Below, in pieces: positions 4,517 to 12,291 of a DNA stretch of 16,080 nt; the stretch's first letter is position 1, and every line of letters starts with the position of its first letter. A program made the position numbers and the translations under genes. Source of the DNA: Gemmatimonas sp. (lineage in GTDB: Bacteria; Gemmatimonadota; Gemmatimonadetes; Gemmatimonadales; Gemmatimonadaceae); contig NZ_JANPLK010000050.1 in the NCBI RefSeq assembly GCF_031426495.1, forward strand, positions 1-16,080, written 5' to 3'. The notes under the pieces were generated by a model. That model saw only the letters and a program-made list of their open reading frames with translations, was not told the DNA's origin and made no database searches.

Positions 4517-6166
4517 TCAGCGAACGGACTCAGTCGGCGGCTTCTTCACGGGTGGCGTCGCCGCTGGCATGACATGTCCGGCGTGTGGATCCGCGGGCTT
4601 GGGTGCAGCCTTGGGTGTCGCCTTCGCCGGTGCACGCTTAGCGGCCGGTTTCGCAGGGCTCGAGCGGCGCGCCGGCGCCGTCTTGGGCAACGAATCCACT
4701 GCCCCCATCGATTCGAGATGCTGCTGATGCGCGCGCAGTGCAGGGTCGGCGATCACGCGTGCGCGGATCGCCGGGTCCCGCAGCATCGCATCATGCATTT
4801 CACGCATCATGGCCTGCGCCGCGGCGTTCTCCGAGGCCCCTGGGGCTACGCCATGCTTCATCGCGTCGTGTGCTGCACTGGTGTCGCGACGCGCCGCGGA
4901 ATCGATGCGCGCACGTGACGATTCAGAGGCGGCGTGGTTCATGCCCGCGTGATTCATACCCGCCATGGATGCCGCACCTGGCGTCGTGGCTTGCGTCGGC
5001 GTCGGCGTCGCACCCGTATGTCCCGCGTGCTCACCACCGGTGGCCTGGCCAGACTTGAAGCCGACCATCGCCCCCGTGCGGTCGTCGTGCGACATCACCG
5101 CGCCGTACGTCACCGTCGGCGTCTGGAGCGTCGGGAGAAAACCCACCGATGGCCCGCCCATGTTCTCGATACCCATGTGCCCGACCATCGTCAGCCACGC
5201 CTGCGGCGTCATCACGTACGAGGTATCGTCGCGGAACCGCCCTGCGGCCAACAGGATCTCAGCGCGTTTGTGGTCACGCGGCACACTGTCGTTCGCGAGG
5301 ATGTCGCTGATGACGTCGTGCATACTGTGCAAGTTGTCAAAGATGATCGCGGCCTCCTGATACCGCGCCGAGAATACCGGCGCGACCGCGGGCGTCATCG
5401 GCATCTGGTACGGGAAGGTCCGCGGCGGGTCCTGCAGCATCTGCCAGAACCGCGCAGTCGTGGCCCGCACGCCAGCCTGACGCTCTTCGACCGTCTTGCC
5501 CACCATCAGCGGTTCGTAAAGGCCCACTTGGAGCCAGTGATAGCCCCAGATCAGGCCATTGAACTTCGGATACTGCCTCCGGAACGCGAGCGAGTATGGC
5601 TGCTCCTGCATCAGCTTCATGCTCTTGGGCTTCGAGCTGAACGCCACGTCGCGCCGCGACTTGTAGTAGTCGATAAGGCGCTGTACCTCGCGATCCTTCC
5701 CGGCCTGATCGAGCCGCTCGTCGGCGAGCACGTCGTAGAGCTGCCGGTGGAGGATGTGCGCCCACTCGAACATCTGTTTCGCTTCCGGCGCGAGTTGCAC
5801 GTACTTGATCTCGATGGCGCCCTCTTCGAGCGGCACCCGCGGCGGGCGCACCAGCACGCGCTTCGTGAGGAAGTCGTACTCCTTCACGTCCAGCTCGGCG
5901 GGTGATGCATCGGGCATGGTCCAGAGCTTCTCGTACAGGATCGCGTGCCCGTAGTCGAACGCGTTGAACAACCTGTCGGCTGCCTGGTAGTTGTTGCGGA
6001 AGACCCAGTTGTGCGAGGCCTGCTGGTAAAACTGCTCGTACGTCGTCACCCACTGCGCCGCGAGTGCCGTCGGCAGGGTGAGCGTTGTGCAGATCACGGC
6101 GGCGGCCACAGCATAGCGCGCGGCCCGTCGGGCCATGCGGCCCCCAAGAGTGCGGATGTTCGACAT
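4517..6166 (-). CDS. exported His/Met-rich protein of unknown family in copper operon (549 aa)
   Basis: I do not recognise the family. Residues 1-37 form a signal peptide (RMARRAARYAVAAAV, TLTLPTALAAQ), so the protein is periplasmic or surface-exposed. Residues 40-345 look like a mostly helical domain rich in aromatic residues, with repeated histidines: SHNW (51), YGHAILYEKLW (72-82), WAHILHRQLYD (135-145), GYHW (208-211) and NLHSMHD (278-284). Residues 375-415 form a low-complexity linker with metal-binding style repeats (HAGHTG, MAGMNHAGMNHA). Residues 450-487 are helical (MMREMHDAMLRDPAIRAR), and the tail (490-549) is Lys/Ala/Pro rich with HAGHVMP. The start at 6166 is chosen over the GTG at 6181 because GGAGG lies 8 bases upstream and the ATG overlaps the previous stop (TAATG). 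Copper binding is inferred from composition and operon. Confidence 0.88.
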   Translation of the reverse strand: MSNIRTLGGRMARRAARYAVAAAVICTTLTLPTALAAQWVTTYEQFYQQASHNWVFRNNYQAADRLFNAFDYGHAILYEKLWTMPDASPAELDVKEYDFLTKRVLVRPPRVPLEEGAIEIKYVQLAPEAKQMFEWAHILHRQLYDVLADERLDQAGKDREVQRLIDYYKSRRDVAFSSKPKSMKLMQEQPYSLAFRRQYPKFNGLIWGYHWLQVGLYEPLMVGKTVEERQAGVRATTARFWQMLQDPPRTFPYQMPMTPAVAPVFSARYQEAAIIFDNLHSMHDVISDILANDSVPRDHKRAEILLAAGRFRDDTSYVMTPQAWLTMVGHMGIENMGGPSVGFLPTLQTPTVTYGAVMSHDDRTGAMVGFKSGQATGGEHAGHTGATPTPTQATTPGAASMAGMNHAGMNHAASESSRARIDSAARRDTSAAHDAMKHGVAPGASENAAAQAMMREMHDAMLRDPAIRARVIADPALRAHQQHLESMGAVDSLPKTAPARRSSPAKPAAKRAPAKATPKAAPKPADPHAGHVMPAATPPVKKPPTESVR

Positions 6167-7011
6167 TAGCGCTTCCTCCACGGCAAGCCGACTACGTAGG
6201 CGCCGCCAACGGTGGCGAACCAGCCCTTGTCATCTCCGGACAGCCGCGAGCCAGCGCCCACATCGAGCGCGACACGCGGTGACAGCTGCACGCGCGTGCC
6301 CACCGCGGCGTTCCACTCGAGCGGCTCGTCCGCATGCAACGGCTGACGGACGAACACTTCACCCGAGAGCAGCATCGAGCGCAGTGGCAATGGGCGGTCG
6401 ACCGACACGCCACTGAGCCACCGCGATAGCTCCGACGCGCCTGCACCAACGGCATCCGCGCCGCCCGCGGCTGCCACCGGTGCGTCACCTGCCGTGTACT
6501 GCCCATTCACGTGAAAGCGCGCCCACCGAAACGTCTTCGTCGCGATGCCCTTGACGCTTGCATATGTCTCGTCGGCGGCGAGCCCACCGACGGGTGCCAG
6601 CACGCTGGCACCGATGGCGAGCGCCGGAATGCGAGTCTCGGTGTTCAGGTTGTAGAGCACCGATGCGTCGAGCCCGGTGATGCCCACGGTTTTGCCGCCT
6701 ACGCCGGCATCGAGAAGGGCAATGGGCAGGCCGATCTCGACTTGTGTGCGGCGGAAGAGGCCGTAGGCGAGCTCGGGCTCGATGCCCCAGCTGTAGACGC
6801 CGCGACGGTTTCGTTCGAGGCGGAGCGGGGCCGCCTGGATCTCGAGCGCCCGGCGCTCCACTGCATAGGCGTCCTCGATCTGCAGCGGACGGCCCGCGTC
6901 GGTGTTGTAGTAGTCCGTCTGGGCAAGTGCCACCTTGGGCAGGCTCACAGCGGAAAGGGTCAGGGCGGCGGCCAGCGCGGCGCGCTGGGGCCAGCGGTTT
7001 ATCGCAATCAT
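6166..7011 (-). CDS. outer-membrane beta-barrel-like protein of copper operon
   Basis: A 281-aa exported protein with a clear signal peptide (AALAAALTLSAVSLPKVALA, cleavage about 30/31). The mature part alternates polar and hydrophobic residues in strand-like runs (ALEIQAAPLRLE, WGIEPELAYGLF, TQVEIGLPIALL, ASVLYNLNTE, VALDVGAGSRLSGD, ATVGGAYVVGLPWRKR). This is the pattern of transporter-like or MetA-type (phenol-degradation MetA family) outer-membrane barrels in proteobacterial and gemmatimonad genomes. No catalytic motif is seen. Its stop overlaps the next gene (TAATG), so it is tightly coupled with the His/Met-rich protein. The upstream gap of 140 bp is the longest in the operon and might hold a secondary promoter, although I see no convincing one. 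No strong ribosome-binding site is evident before the ATG. Function as a metal or organic porin is inference. Confidence 0.8.
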   Translation of the reverse strand: MIAINRWPQRAALAAALTLSAVSLPKVALAQTDYYNTDAGRPLQIEDAYAVERRALEIQAAPLRLERNRRGVYSWGIEPELAYGLFRRTQVEIGLPIALLDAGVGGKTVGITGLDASVLYNLNTETRIPALAIGASVLAPVGGLAADETYASVKGIATKTFRWARFHVNGQYTAGDAPVAAAGGADAVGAGASELSRWLSGVSVDRPLPLRSMLLSGEVFVRQPLHADEPLEWNAAVGTRVQLSPRVALDVGAGSRLSGDDKGWFATVGGAYVVGLPWRKR

Positions 7012-7151
7012 GGGACGAGAAGTGGTCGTTGTGGGTGGCGCAGGTGTCGACCGGGCCCAGTACGTTTTGCTGGACGTAAATCATGCCACCGGATTTCGGA
7101 ACTGCAGGACCCTGCGTTTTGATGAACACGGTGTTTCGGGTGGTGCAGCCG

Positions 7152-7712
7152 CTAGGCAGCCCGGGCAGTGGGCGTACTTCCCAACAGACAGAGGATCTCC
7201 TCCGGCGTCGTCTGGGCGCGATCTCGCGCGTTCCATCGCCGCACTTCGCGGTACCGTGAGATCTTCTCGAGCGTCTCCCCATCCGAACGCACCCACGACT
7301 GGAGCGGCGCGGGGCGAGGACCCCACCATCCGAGTTCGTGGAACGCTTCATCGAAGACGATCATGACAGGAATGGAACGAGTTCCGCTGGTGCGATGCGC
7401 GTCCATGAGGTCTGGGTTCGCATCGCGCGCGGGAATCTTCACGTCCAGCGTTTCGGACGCTCGTGCCAACGTGGCAAGGGCCGGGATCGAGCTCACTTCG
7501 TCGCCGCACCAATCCTCGAGCAGCACCAACGGATGCCGCCGTCTGGTGAGCTGATTGGCTCGGTCGACCAGGTCGTCGGCCGCCACGCTGCCCCGGGCAA
7601 ACGATGCACAGAGTAGCTGATTCGCTGCCGCGACGGCGACGAACTGCTCTATCGTCAGCGCGTGTTCGTATCGCGCGAGCATGGACGCGTTGTCTACAGC
7701 ATGGTCATACAT
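7152..7712 (-). CDS. thioredoxin-fold protein (Thioredoxin_9 type) with single-Cys WCGD motif
   Basis: A 186-aa cytoplasmic-looking protein without signal peptide. The central section LVLLEDWCGDEVSSIPALA (62-80), then RDANPDLMDAH (96-106), TRSIPVMIVFDE (111-122) and LGWWGPRPAPLQ (127-138) match the thioredoxin-family group in which the redox motif is WCGD rather than CxxC. Cys69 is the only cysteine at the active position, and Pro115 is the usual cis-proline. Such proteins are annotated as thioredoxin family, but dithiol activity is not expected from a single Cys. The ATG at 7710-7712 has GGAG 6 bases upstream. It sits 34 bp after the repressor gene in the copper operon. A role in protecting thiols or handling copper-stressed proteins is inference. 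Confidence 0.82.
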   Translation of the reverse strand: MYDHAVDNASMLARYEHALTIEQFVAVAAANQLLCASFARGSVAADDLVDRANQLTRRRHPLVLLEDWCGDEVSSIPALATLARASETLDVKIPARDANPDLMDAHRTSGTRSIPVMIVFDEAFHELGWWGPRPAPLQSWVRSDGETLEKISRYREVRRWNARDRAQTTPEEILCLLGSTPTARAA

Positions 7713-7746
7713 AGGACACTCCGTTGCGTGATCGGCACATGGCTGA

Positions 7747-8178
7747 TCAGCGGCTGTGCTTGAACATGAGGTCGACCAGCTCGTCGTACATCGACTCCGC
7801 GGCGGCGTCCGTCGATTGGATGGCCGAATTCGCGCAGTGCTTCAGGTGGTTGCGCATGAGCTCCCTGGACACGCTGCGCAGTGCCTCGTGGATTGACGAG
7901 ATCTGCGTCATGATGTCCGCGCAGTAGCGGTCTTCATCGACCATGTTCTGGATGCCACGCACCTGACCTTCGATGCGGCGCAGGCGCTTGATGTTGCGCT
8001 CCTTCACCGCACCGTCGACCGCGACGGCCTTCCGTCCTTGTTTCGCCGCATCTTCATGAACCCCGCAGCCGCAGCTGGCGGCCGAGGTACCCGACATGCC
8101 CGGGGCATCGGGCGCGGTGTCCAACGCGTTGTCGCTCTGCTCGTGTGCTGCGCTGACGCGGCGGTGCTTCGGGCTCAT
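7747..8178 (-). CDS. csoR: CsoR-family copper-sensing transcriptional repressor
   Basis: A cytoplasmic helical repressor that releases DNA when it binds Cu+. The core from about residue 58 reads VKERNIKRLRRIEGQVRGIQNMVDED, the family signature. The ligand triad is Cys86, His111 and Cys115 (RYC, RNH, KHC), with spacings of 25 and 4 residues, exactly those of copper-type CsoR. This favours copper over nickel (RcnR) or formaldehyde (FrmR) sensing. The start at 8178 (ATG, GGAG 7 bases upstream) is preferred over the longer frame to 8241. Even so, the protein has an unusual N-terminal extension of about 55 residues including SCGCGVHED, which may bind metal. It lies inside the operon it probably controls, 75 bp after the ATPase gene, so regulation would be autogenous through the repeats at 11544-11574. 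Confidence 0.93.
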   Translation of the reverse strand: MSPKHRRVSAAHEQSDNALDTAPDAPGMSGTSAASCGCGVHEDAAKQGRKAVAVDGAVKERNIKRLRRIEGQVRGIQNMVDEDRYCADIMTQISSIHEALRSVSRELMRNHLKHCANSAIQSTDAAAESMYDELVDLMFKHSR

Positions 8179-8253
8179 CGAGGTGCTCCAGAATTCGGTG
8201 GCGCGGCACGACAGTCGTGCCGCGGAGATGGGTTTGTGCATGCGCGAAGGTCG

Positions 8254-10668
8254 CTACGCCGTCGCCGTGCGAAACCGCCGCAGTCGCAGGCTGTTCATGA
8301 CGACGCTGACGCTGCTGAACGCCATCGCCGCACTGGCGAGGATCGGGCTCAAGAGCAGTCCGACGATCGGGAAGAGCACGCCGGCCGCGACGGGAATGCC
8401 GATCACGTTGTAGGCAAACGCCCAGAAGAGGTTCTGCTTCATCGTGCGCATCGTACGACGCGACAGTCGGATCGCGTCGGCGACACCGGCGAGATCGCCG
8501 CGCATGAGCGCGATGTCCGCGGCTTCCACCGCGATGTCGGTGCCGCTGCCCATCGCGATGCCGATGTCGGCCTTCGCCAGCGCTGGCGCGTCGTTGACGC
8601 CGTCGCCCACCATCGCGACCACCCACCCGTCTGCCTGCAGTCGTTCGATCTCGGCGACCTTGCCCGCCGGCAGCACGCCGGCAACCACGCGCGCGATGCC
8701 CGCCTCACGCGCGACTGCATTCGCCGTGCGCTGGTTGTCGCCAGTCAGCATCACAACATCCAGTCCGAGTCGCTGCAACTGCTGGATCGCCGCGCGTGAC
8801 GTCGCGCGAATCGGATCTGCCACGGCAACGATACCGGCAAGCGCACCGTCGATGGCGATATACATCGCCGTCTTGCCTTCGTCACCGAAGCGATGACCCG
8901 CCGAACGAAGCGGCGCGATGTCGACGGCATAGTCCTGCATCAGCGCTTCATTGCCGACGGCCAGCGCATGTCCCCGCACCACTCCCGTGGCGCCGCGGCC
9001 TGTGTGCGACTCGAAGGCCTCCGGTGTGTCGACGGGGAGCCCCCGGTCATGGGCATGGCGCACGAGGGCATCGGCCAGTGGATGCTCACTCATGGTCTCC
9101 AACGACGCGACGAGCGCGAGCATCGCTTCACTCGCCAGCGTGCTGTCACGCACGACCTCGACGTCGGTTACCGCCGGCCGCCCCTCGGTCACCGTGCCAG
9201 TCTTGTCCAGCACTACCGTCGTGATGTCGCCGGCACGCTGCAACGCTTCCCCACCTTTGATCAACACGCCGAGCTCCGCGCCCTTGCCCGTCGACACCAT
9301 GACGGCCGTCGGGACGGCAAGGCCCATCGCACACGGGCAGGCGATGATGAGCACCGCGACTGCCGCCGCAAATGCGCGGACCGCCGCTTCGCCGACACCA
9401 CCGCCCGTCGTGTGGACGGCGACGAACCATACGGCGAAGGCCGCGACGGCGATGGAGACCACGACTGGTACAAAGATCGCGCTGATTCGGTCCGCCAGGC
9501 GCTGGATCGGGGCGCGGGATCCCTGCGCATCGCGCATGAGCTTCACGATCTGCGCCAGGACACTCGTCTCGCCCAGCGTGGTGGCGCGGTACCGGAACGC
9601 GCCTGTGCGGTTGATCGTCCCGCCGATCACGCGGTCGCTGACCCGCTTCGTGACAGGGAGCGACTCGCCGGTCAGCATGCTCTCGTCGACCGCGCTCTCG
9701 CCACTCACGATCTCGCCGTCCACCGGGACTCGCTCGCCCGGGCGCACGAGGATCATGTCGTCGGCGCGTACACTTTCCACCGGCACGTCCTCTTCCGCCT
9801 CACCGCGCAGCACGCGCGCTGTCTTCGGCTGCAGGTTCGCGAGCGCGCGAAGCGCGGTCGACGTTTCGCGCTTCGCGCGGGCCTCGAACGCGTTGCCGGT
9901 GAGGATGAGTGCGATAATGATGATCACCGCCTCGTAGTACACGTCAGGCGTCACCCCATTGCGTACGAAGAAGCCCGGTGCGGCGGTCGCGACGAGCGAG
10001 TATACGAACGCCGCGCCCGTGCCCACGGCGACGAGCGTGTTCATATCGGCGGAGTGATGGCGAAAGGCGGCCCATGCCCGCGTGTAGAAGTGCCGGCCAG
10101 CCCACGCCATCACACCGAGCGTGACGAGCAGCAATCCCCACGACAGCGCCGCGGCCGGGATGGCATAGAGCCATGGGGCCGCTGCACGCAGCGCGGGTGT
10201 CATGTGCTCCATTGCCCAACGCATGAATGGATCGGCCACCGGCCCGTGGTGACCGGCATTCATCACAGTCATCAAAGGCATGGACAGCAGCATCGCCGCG
10301 ATACCCGCGACTCCGCTGACCCATGCCTTTTTGCGAAGTTCGCGAAACTCCGCCGCGGTCGCCGTGTCGCGCGCCGCCTGCTCCTCGAATGCGGTGCGAT
10401 CCGCCTGCGGCAACTCCGCGCCATAACCGGTCGCGCGAATACCCTCGACCAGGGCGTCCGGCGAGATCGCCGACGCGTCATACGAAATCGTTGCATTGCC
10501 CATCATCAAATTCACCGAGGCGTCGACGACGCCCGGCATCTTGCTCAACGTTCGCTGAACGCGTCCCTGGCAGGCGGCGCACGTCATGCCCGAAACCGGG
10601 ATGACGACCTTCTCCAACGATGTCGGAGGCGCAGCGGGCCGCGGGTGCGTGATATTCGCGGTGGTCAT
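8254..10668 (-). CDS. copA: Cu+-exporting P1B-type ATPase (CopA)
   Basis: An inner-membrane pump of 804 aa that moves Cu+ (or Ag+) out of the cytoplasm using ATP. One N-terminal HMA domain has GMTCAAC (Cys30, Cys33). A His/Met-bearing loop (MNAGHHGPVADPFMRWAMEHM, about 136-156) lies between the first membrane helices. The actuator has TGES (333-336), helix 6 has the metal-site CPC (444-446), the phosphorylation site is DKTGT (Asp488), and the nucleotide domain has SEHP (527-530), TGDN (642-645) and GDGVND (688-693). AYN (752-754) in helix 7 and the M-x-x-S-S pattern near 782-786 in helix 8 complete a Cu+-type site. The start at 10668 has GAGGA 9 bases upstream. An open frame to 10737 would run back into the cupredoxin gene and lacks support. 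It follows that gene by 26 bp. Confidence 0.97.
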   Translation of the reverse strand: MTTANITHPRPAAPPTSLEKVVIPVSGMTCAACQGRVQRTLSKMPGVVDASVNLMMGNATISYDASAISPDALVEGIRATGYGAELPQADRTAFEEQAARDTATAAEFRELRKKAWVSGVAGIAAMLLSMPLMTVMNAGHHGPVADPFMRWAMEHMTPALRAAAPWLYAIPAAALSWGLLLVTLGVMAWAGRHFYTRAWAAFRHHSADMNTLVAVGTGAAFVYSLVATAAPGFFVRNGVTPDVYYEAVIIIIALILTGNAFEARAKRETSTALRALANLQPKTARVLRGEAEEDVPVESVRADDMILVRPGERVPVDGEIVSGESAVDESMLTGESLPVTKRVSDRVIGGTINRTGAFRYRATTLGETSVLAQIVKLMRDAQGSRAPIQRLADRISAIFVPVVVSIAVAAFAVWFVAVHTTGGGVGEAAVRAFAAAVAVLIIACPCAMGLAVPTAVMVSTGKGAELGVLIKGGEALQRAGDITTVVLDKTGTVTEGRPAVTDVEVVRDSTLASEAMLALVASLETMSEHPLADALVRHAHDRGLPVDTPEAFESHTGRGATGVVRGHALAVGNEALMQDYAVDIAPLRSAGHRFGDEGKTAMYIAIDGALAGIVAVADPIRATSRAAIQQLQRLGLDVVMLTGDNQRTANAVAREAGIARVVAGVLPAGKVAEIERLQADGWVVAMVGDGVNDAPALAKADIGIAMGSGTDIAVEAADIALMRGDLAGVADAIRLSRRTMRTMKQNLFWAFAYNVIGIPVAAGVLFPIVGLLLSPILASAAMAFSSVSVVMNSLRLRRFRTATA

Positions 10669-10694
10669 GGTTTGATGTCCTCGCGCGGCTGGAA

Positions 10695-11087
10695 CTACTC
10701 TGCGACGAGCTTGCCGCGCAGCATGCTCATCCCACATGTGAATTCGTACGTCCCCGGGGTGGGAGGCGTCACGGTGATTGCGGTGGTCTGATGCGCCGGC
10801 AGAAAGGTGCGGATGCCGAAGTCGCCGAACACGACTTCCTCCGAGCAGCTCGACGTTTCCCTGCGGTCGAACAGGAGGCGCACCGGCGCGCCGGCCTTCA
10901 CGCGGATAGTGGAGGGCGTGTAGCCCCCGTGGACGGTGATGGCGACTTCCTGCGGGCCGCCCGCCGCGCCTGTGGCAGCCATCGCCGGCGCACGTTCGGC
11001 GGCAAAGAAGTACCAGTTGACCCAGAGGATCGTGGTGCCGGCCGCGGCGATCACGAGCCAGTCGATGCCGCCGAGTGAGGCGAACAT
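10695..11087 (-). CDS. membrane-anchored cupredoxin-domain protein
   Basis: A 130-aa protein with one N-terminal membrane segment (IDWLVIAAAGTTILWVNWYFF, residues 8-28) and a small beta domain (46-130). QEVAITVHGGYTPSTIRVKA, then VRLLFDRRETSSCSEEVVF, PAHQTTAITVTP and GTYEFTCGMSMLRGKLV match the cupredoxin-like domain (EfeO/plastocyanin-like type) often encoded beside copper ATPases. Candidate metal ligands are Cys81, His99, Cys118, Met120 and Met122. The expected place of action is the outer face of the inner membrane, receiving or buffering copper exported by CopA; this is inferred from gene order. The ATG at 11085-11087 has GGGAG 9 bases before it. It lies 32 bp after the HMA gene and 26 bp before copA. 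Confidence 0.9.
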   Translation of the reverse strand: MFASLGGIDWLVIAAAGTTILWVNWYFFAAERAPAMAATGAAGGPQEVAITVHGGYTPSTIRVKAGAPVRLLFDRRETSSCSEEVVFGDFGIRTFLPAHQTTAITVTPPTPGTYEFTCGMSMLRGKLVAE

Positions 11088-11119
11088 GAGTGATGTCTCC
11101 CTGTGAGTTGGAGGAGCGA

Positions 11120-11506
11120 TCAGCGCGCGGAGCAGCAGCTGCTGCCCGTCGCGGCTTGCGGAAGGGCTGCTTTGGTTTCGGTTGCAGTGCCTTCGCTGAA
11201 GGCGGCCCGATATCCCGCTTCGCGGATGGCTTCGATGAGCGCGGCCGGGCTCGCGCTCTGCGGCGTCAGGGTTACTGATGCCTTACCCATGCGGACGTGC
11301 TCGACGGTCAGCCCCGGCAGTGACTCCAGCGCCTCGCGTACGGCGTTGATGCAATGCCCGCAGGTCATGTCGGCGATGGTGAGATCAAGACGTTGCGAGC
11401 CATCGCTGGTCTGCGGCGCGGAGACTCGAGCCGTTTGCCCGTTGGCGCTCGTCGTGGTGCACTGGCTGGCCGTAGCGGTTGACCCGGCCAAGGTGGTGAA
11501 GCCCAT
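11120..11506 (-). CDS. HMA-domain metallochaperone-like protein (CopZ-type)
   Basis: The first gene of the copper operon, 128 aa. The HMA domain spans about 39-105 and contains LDLTIADMTCGHCINAVRE (Cys49 and Cys52) and the closing IEAIREAGYRAAF, as in CopZ/Atx1-like chaperones that deliver Cu+ to CopA. About 38 residues precede the domain (Thr/Ser/Ala rich, Cys16), and a tail of about 23 ends in SSCCSAR, so there are extra Cys at both termini that could bind metal. There is no signal peptide. The start at 11504-11506 has AGGAG 5 bases upstream and lies downstream of the promoter. The frame is open to 11653, but that would place the start upstream of the promoter and operator, so the longer version is rejected. 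Confidence 0.92.
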   Translation of the reverse strand: MGFTTLAGSTATASQCTTTSANGQTARVSAPQTSDGSQRLDLTIADMTCGHCINAVREALESLPGLTVEHVRMGKASVTLTPQSASPAALIEAIREAGYRAAFSEGTATETKAALPQAATGSSCCSAR

Positions 11507-11543
11507 GTCGTTCTCCTGCTTGGGAAAGAGGGAAGCCGAGTGC

Positions 11544-11574
11544 ATACCCTCATGGGGTATATGATATATACCCC
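11544..11574 (-). promoter_or_regulatory. probable CsoR operator, overlapping inverted repeats
   Basis: ATACCCTCATGGGGTAT (11544-11560) has the TACCC-N-GGGTA form of copper-type CsoR boxes. A second, nested inverted repeat has arms GGGGTATAT (11554-11562) and ATATACCCC (11566-11574) with a 3-bp centre. Together they cover the -10 element and the expected start of transcription, so bound repressor would block RNA polymerase. That the operon's own CsoR binds here is inference from family specificity. Confidence 0.72.
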
Positions 11575-11589
11575 CCACCCCTATGTCAA
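11561..11589 (-). promoter_or_regulatory. sigma70-type promoter of the copper operon
   Basis: On the minus strand a perfect -35 TTGACA (11584-11589) is followed by a 17-bp spacer and a -10 TATCAT (11561-11566, 5 of 6 consensus). The spacer is G-rich (TAGGGGTGGGGGG). Transcription would start near 11554, about 48 bases before the HMA gene's ATG. Confidence 0.75.
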
Positions 11590-11653
11590 CAGGCGATTCG
11601 TCCCCGGTGAATAAACCCGGCTCGCCGGTGCTGTCCGCGCCAGACCTGGTCAA

Positions 11654-12291
11654 TCAACTCGTGCGATGCCGGCAGCTACGGCGCTTCATAAACCCCACAC
11701 TCCTTCAGTCGCCTGGGTGGTGACGGTCATCATCGAGCGTCTCGGGATTTAGAGAATGAAGGAATGCGGTGCGGTGTTGCTTGCGCAGTCGCATTCATCA
11801 GCAGCACAACAGACCCACCCGATTGCATTGACTGGCCCGCGCGCTTCCGTACCTGACGGTGATCGAGCGAGTGGCCTCACTGCTCTCGTTGGCGCTTCCG
11901 CTGCTGTTCTTCCACGCTACGCTGACTCTACGGCGGTCCGCGACGTGGTAAGGTTGGGAGTGATGAGCCCTGCAGTTTGTGGTCGGCCGGCGGTCTTCGG
12001 GGACGTGTCCAGATCGGATCGATGTGATGGTGTCACCGGCCGTTCGTTGTGAGGTGCTCCTCGCGTTGCTTTCGGTGCCCACTCGGCGTTAACCAGCGTG
12101 GCTTGTGCATCGAGAACACGGTGGTCACCAACAGCACGATGCGGGCGGCGCCCGCGTTCGCGATCAGCTGAATTCTGAGCCGACGGTCATCGCGAGCTAC
12201 AAGCGCGTTGGCCGAGGCGACGTCGGCGAGCTAGCTGACGGACGCATGGCGCGACACACGCGGTTGCGGATCCTCTCGAGGGGACGCCAGC
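11654..12291. other. 638-bp stretch without a convincing gene
   Basis: This follows the copper promoter region on its far side. Frames are short and third-position GC bias is weak compared with the flanks. One short + frame at 11832-11951 reads like a membrane segment (LPYLTVIERVASLLSLALPL then LFFHATLTLRR) with a GTG at 11859, but it is under 40 codons and has no domain I can name. It may be a relic of a lost gene. No tRNA, clear terminator or repeat array was found. Confidence 0.5.

Noticed and set aside
4934..5905. 323-codon open frame on the + strand
   Set aside because: Antisense to the signal-peptide-bearing 549-aa gene; Arg/His-rich translation with no domain.
7085..7130. Short GCAGG/CCTGC inverted repeat in the 140-bp gap as a terminator
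   Set aside because: The loop would be 2 bases, the arms only 5 bp, and no T-run follows on the operon strand.
6485..7351. 288-codon minus-strand frame crossing the gap between the thioredoxin-like and barrel genes
   Set aside because: It overlaps both genes out of frame; only a short part (7012-7130) lies in free sequence, and it shows no domain or start signal.
8893..10791. 632-codon open frame on the + strand
   Set aside because: It lies opposite copA, which has every P1B-ATPase motif in order. The + frame is a composition artefact with Arg/His-rich, motif-free translation.
11507..11653. N-terminal extension of the HMA protein
   Set aside because: It would put the start upstream of the promoter and operator. 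AGGAG supports the start at 11506.
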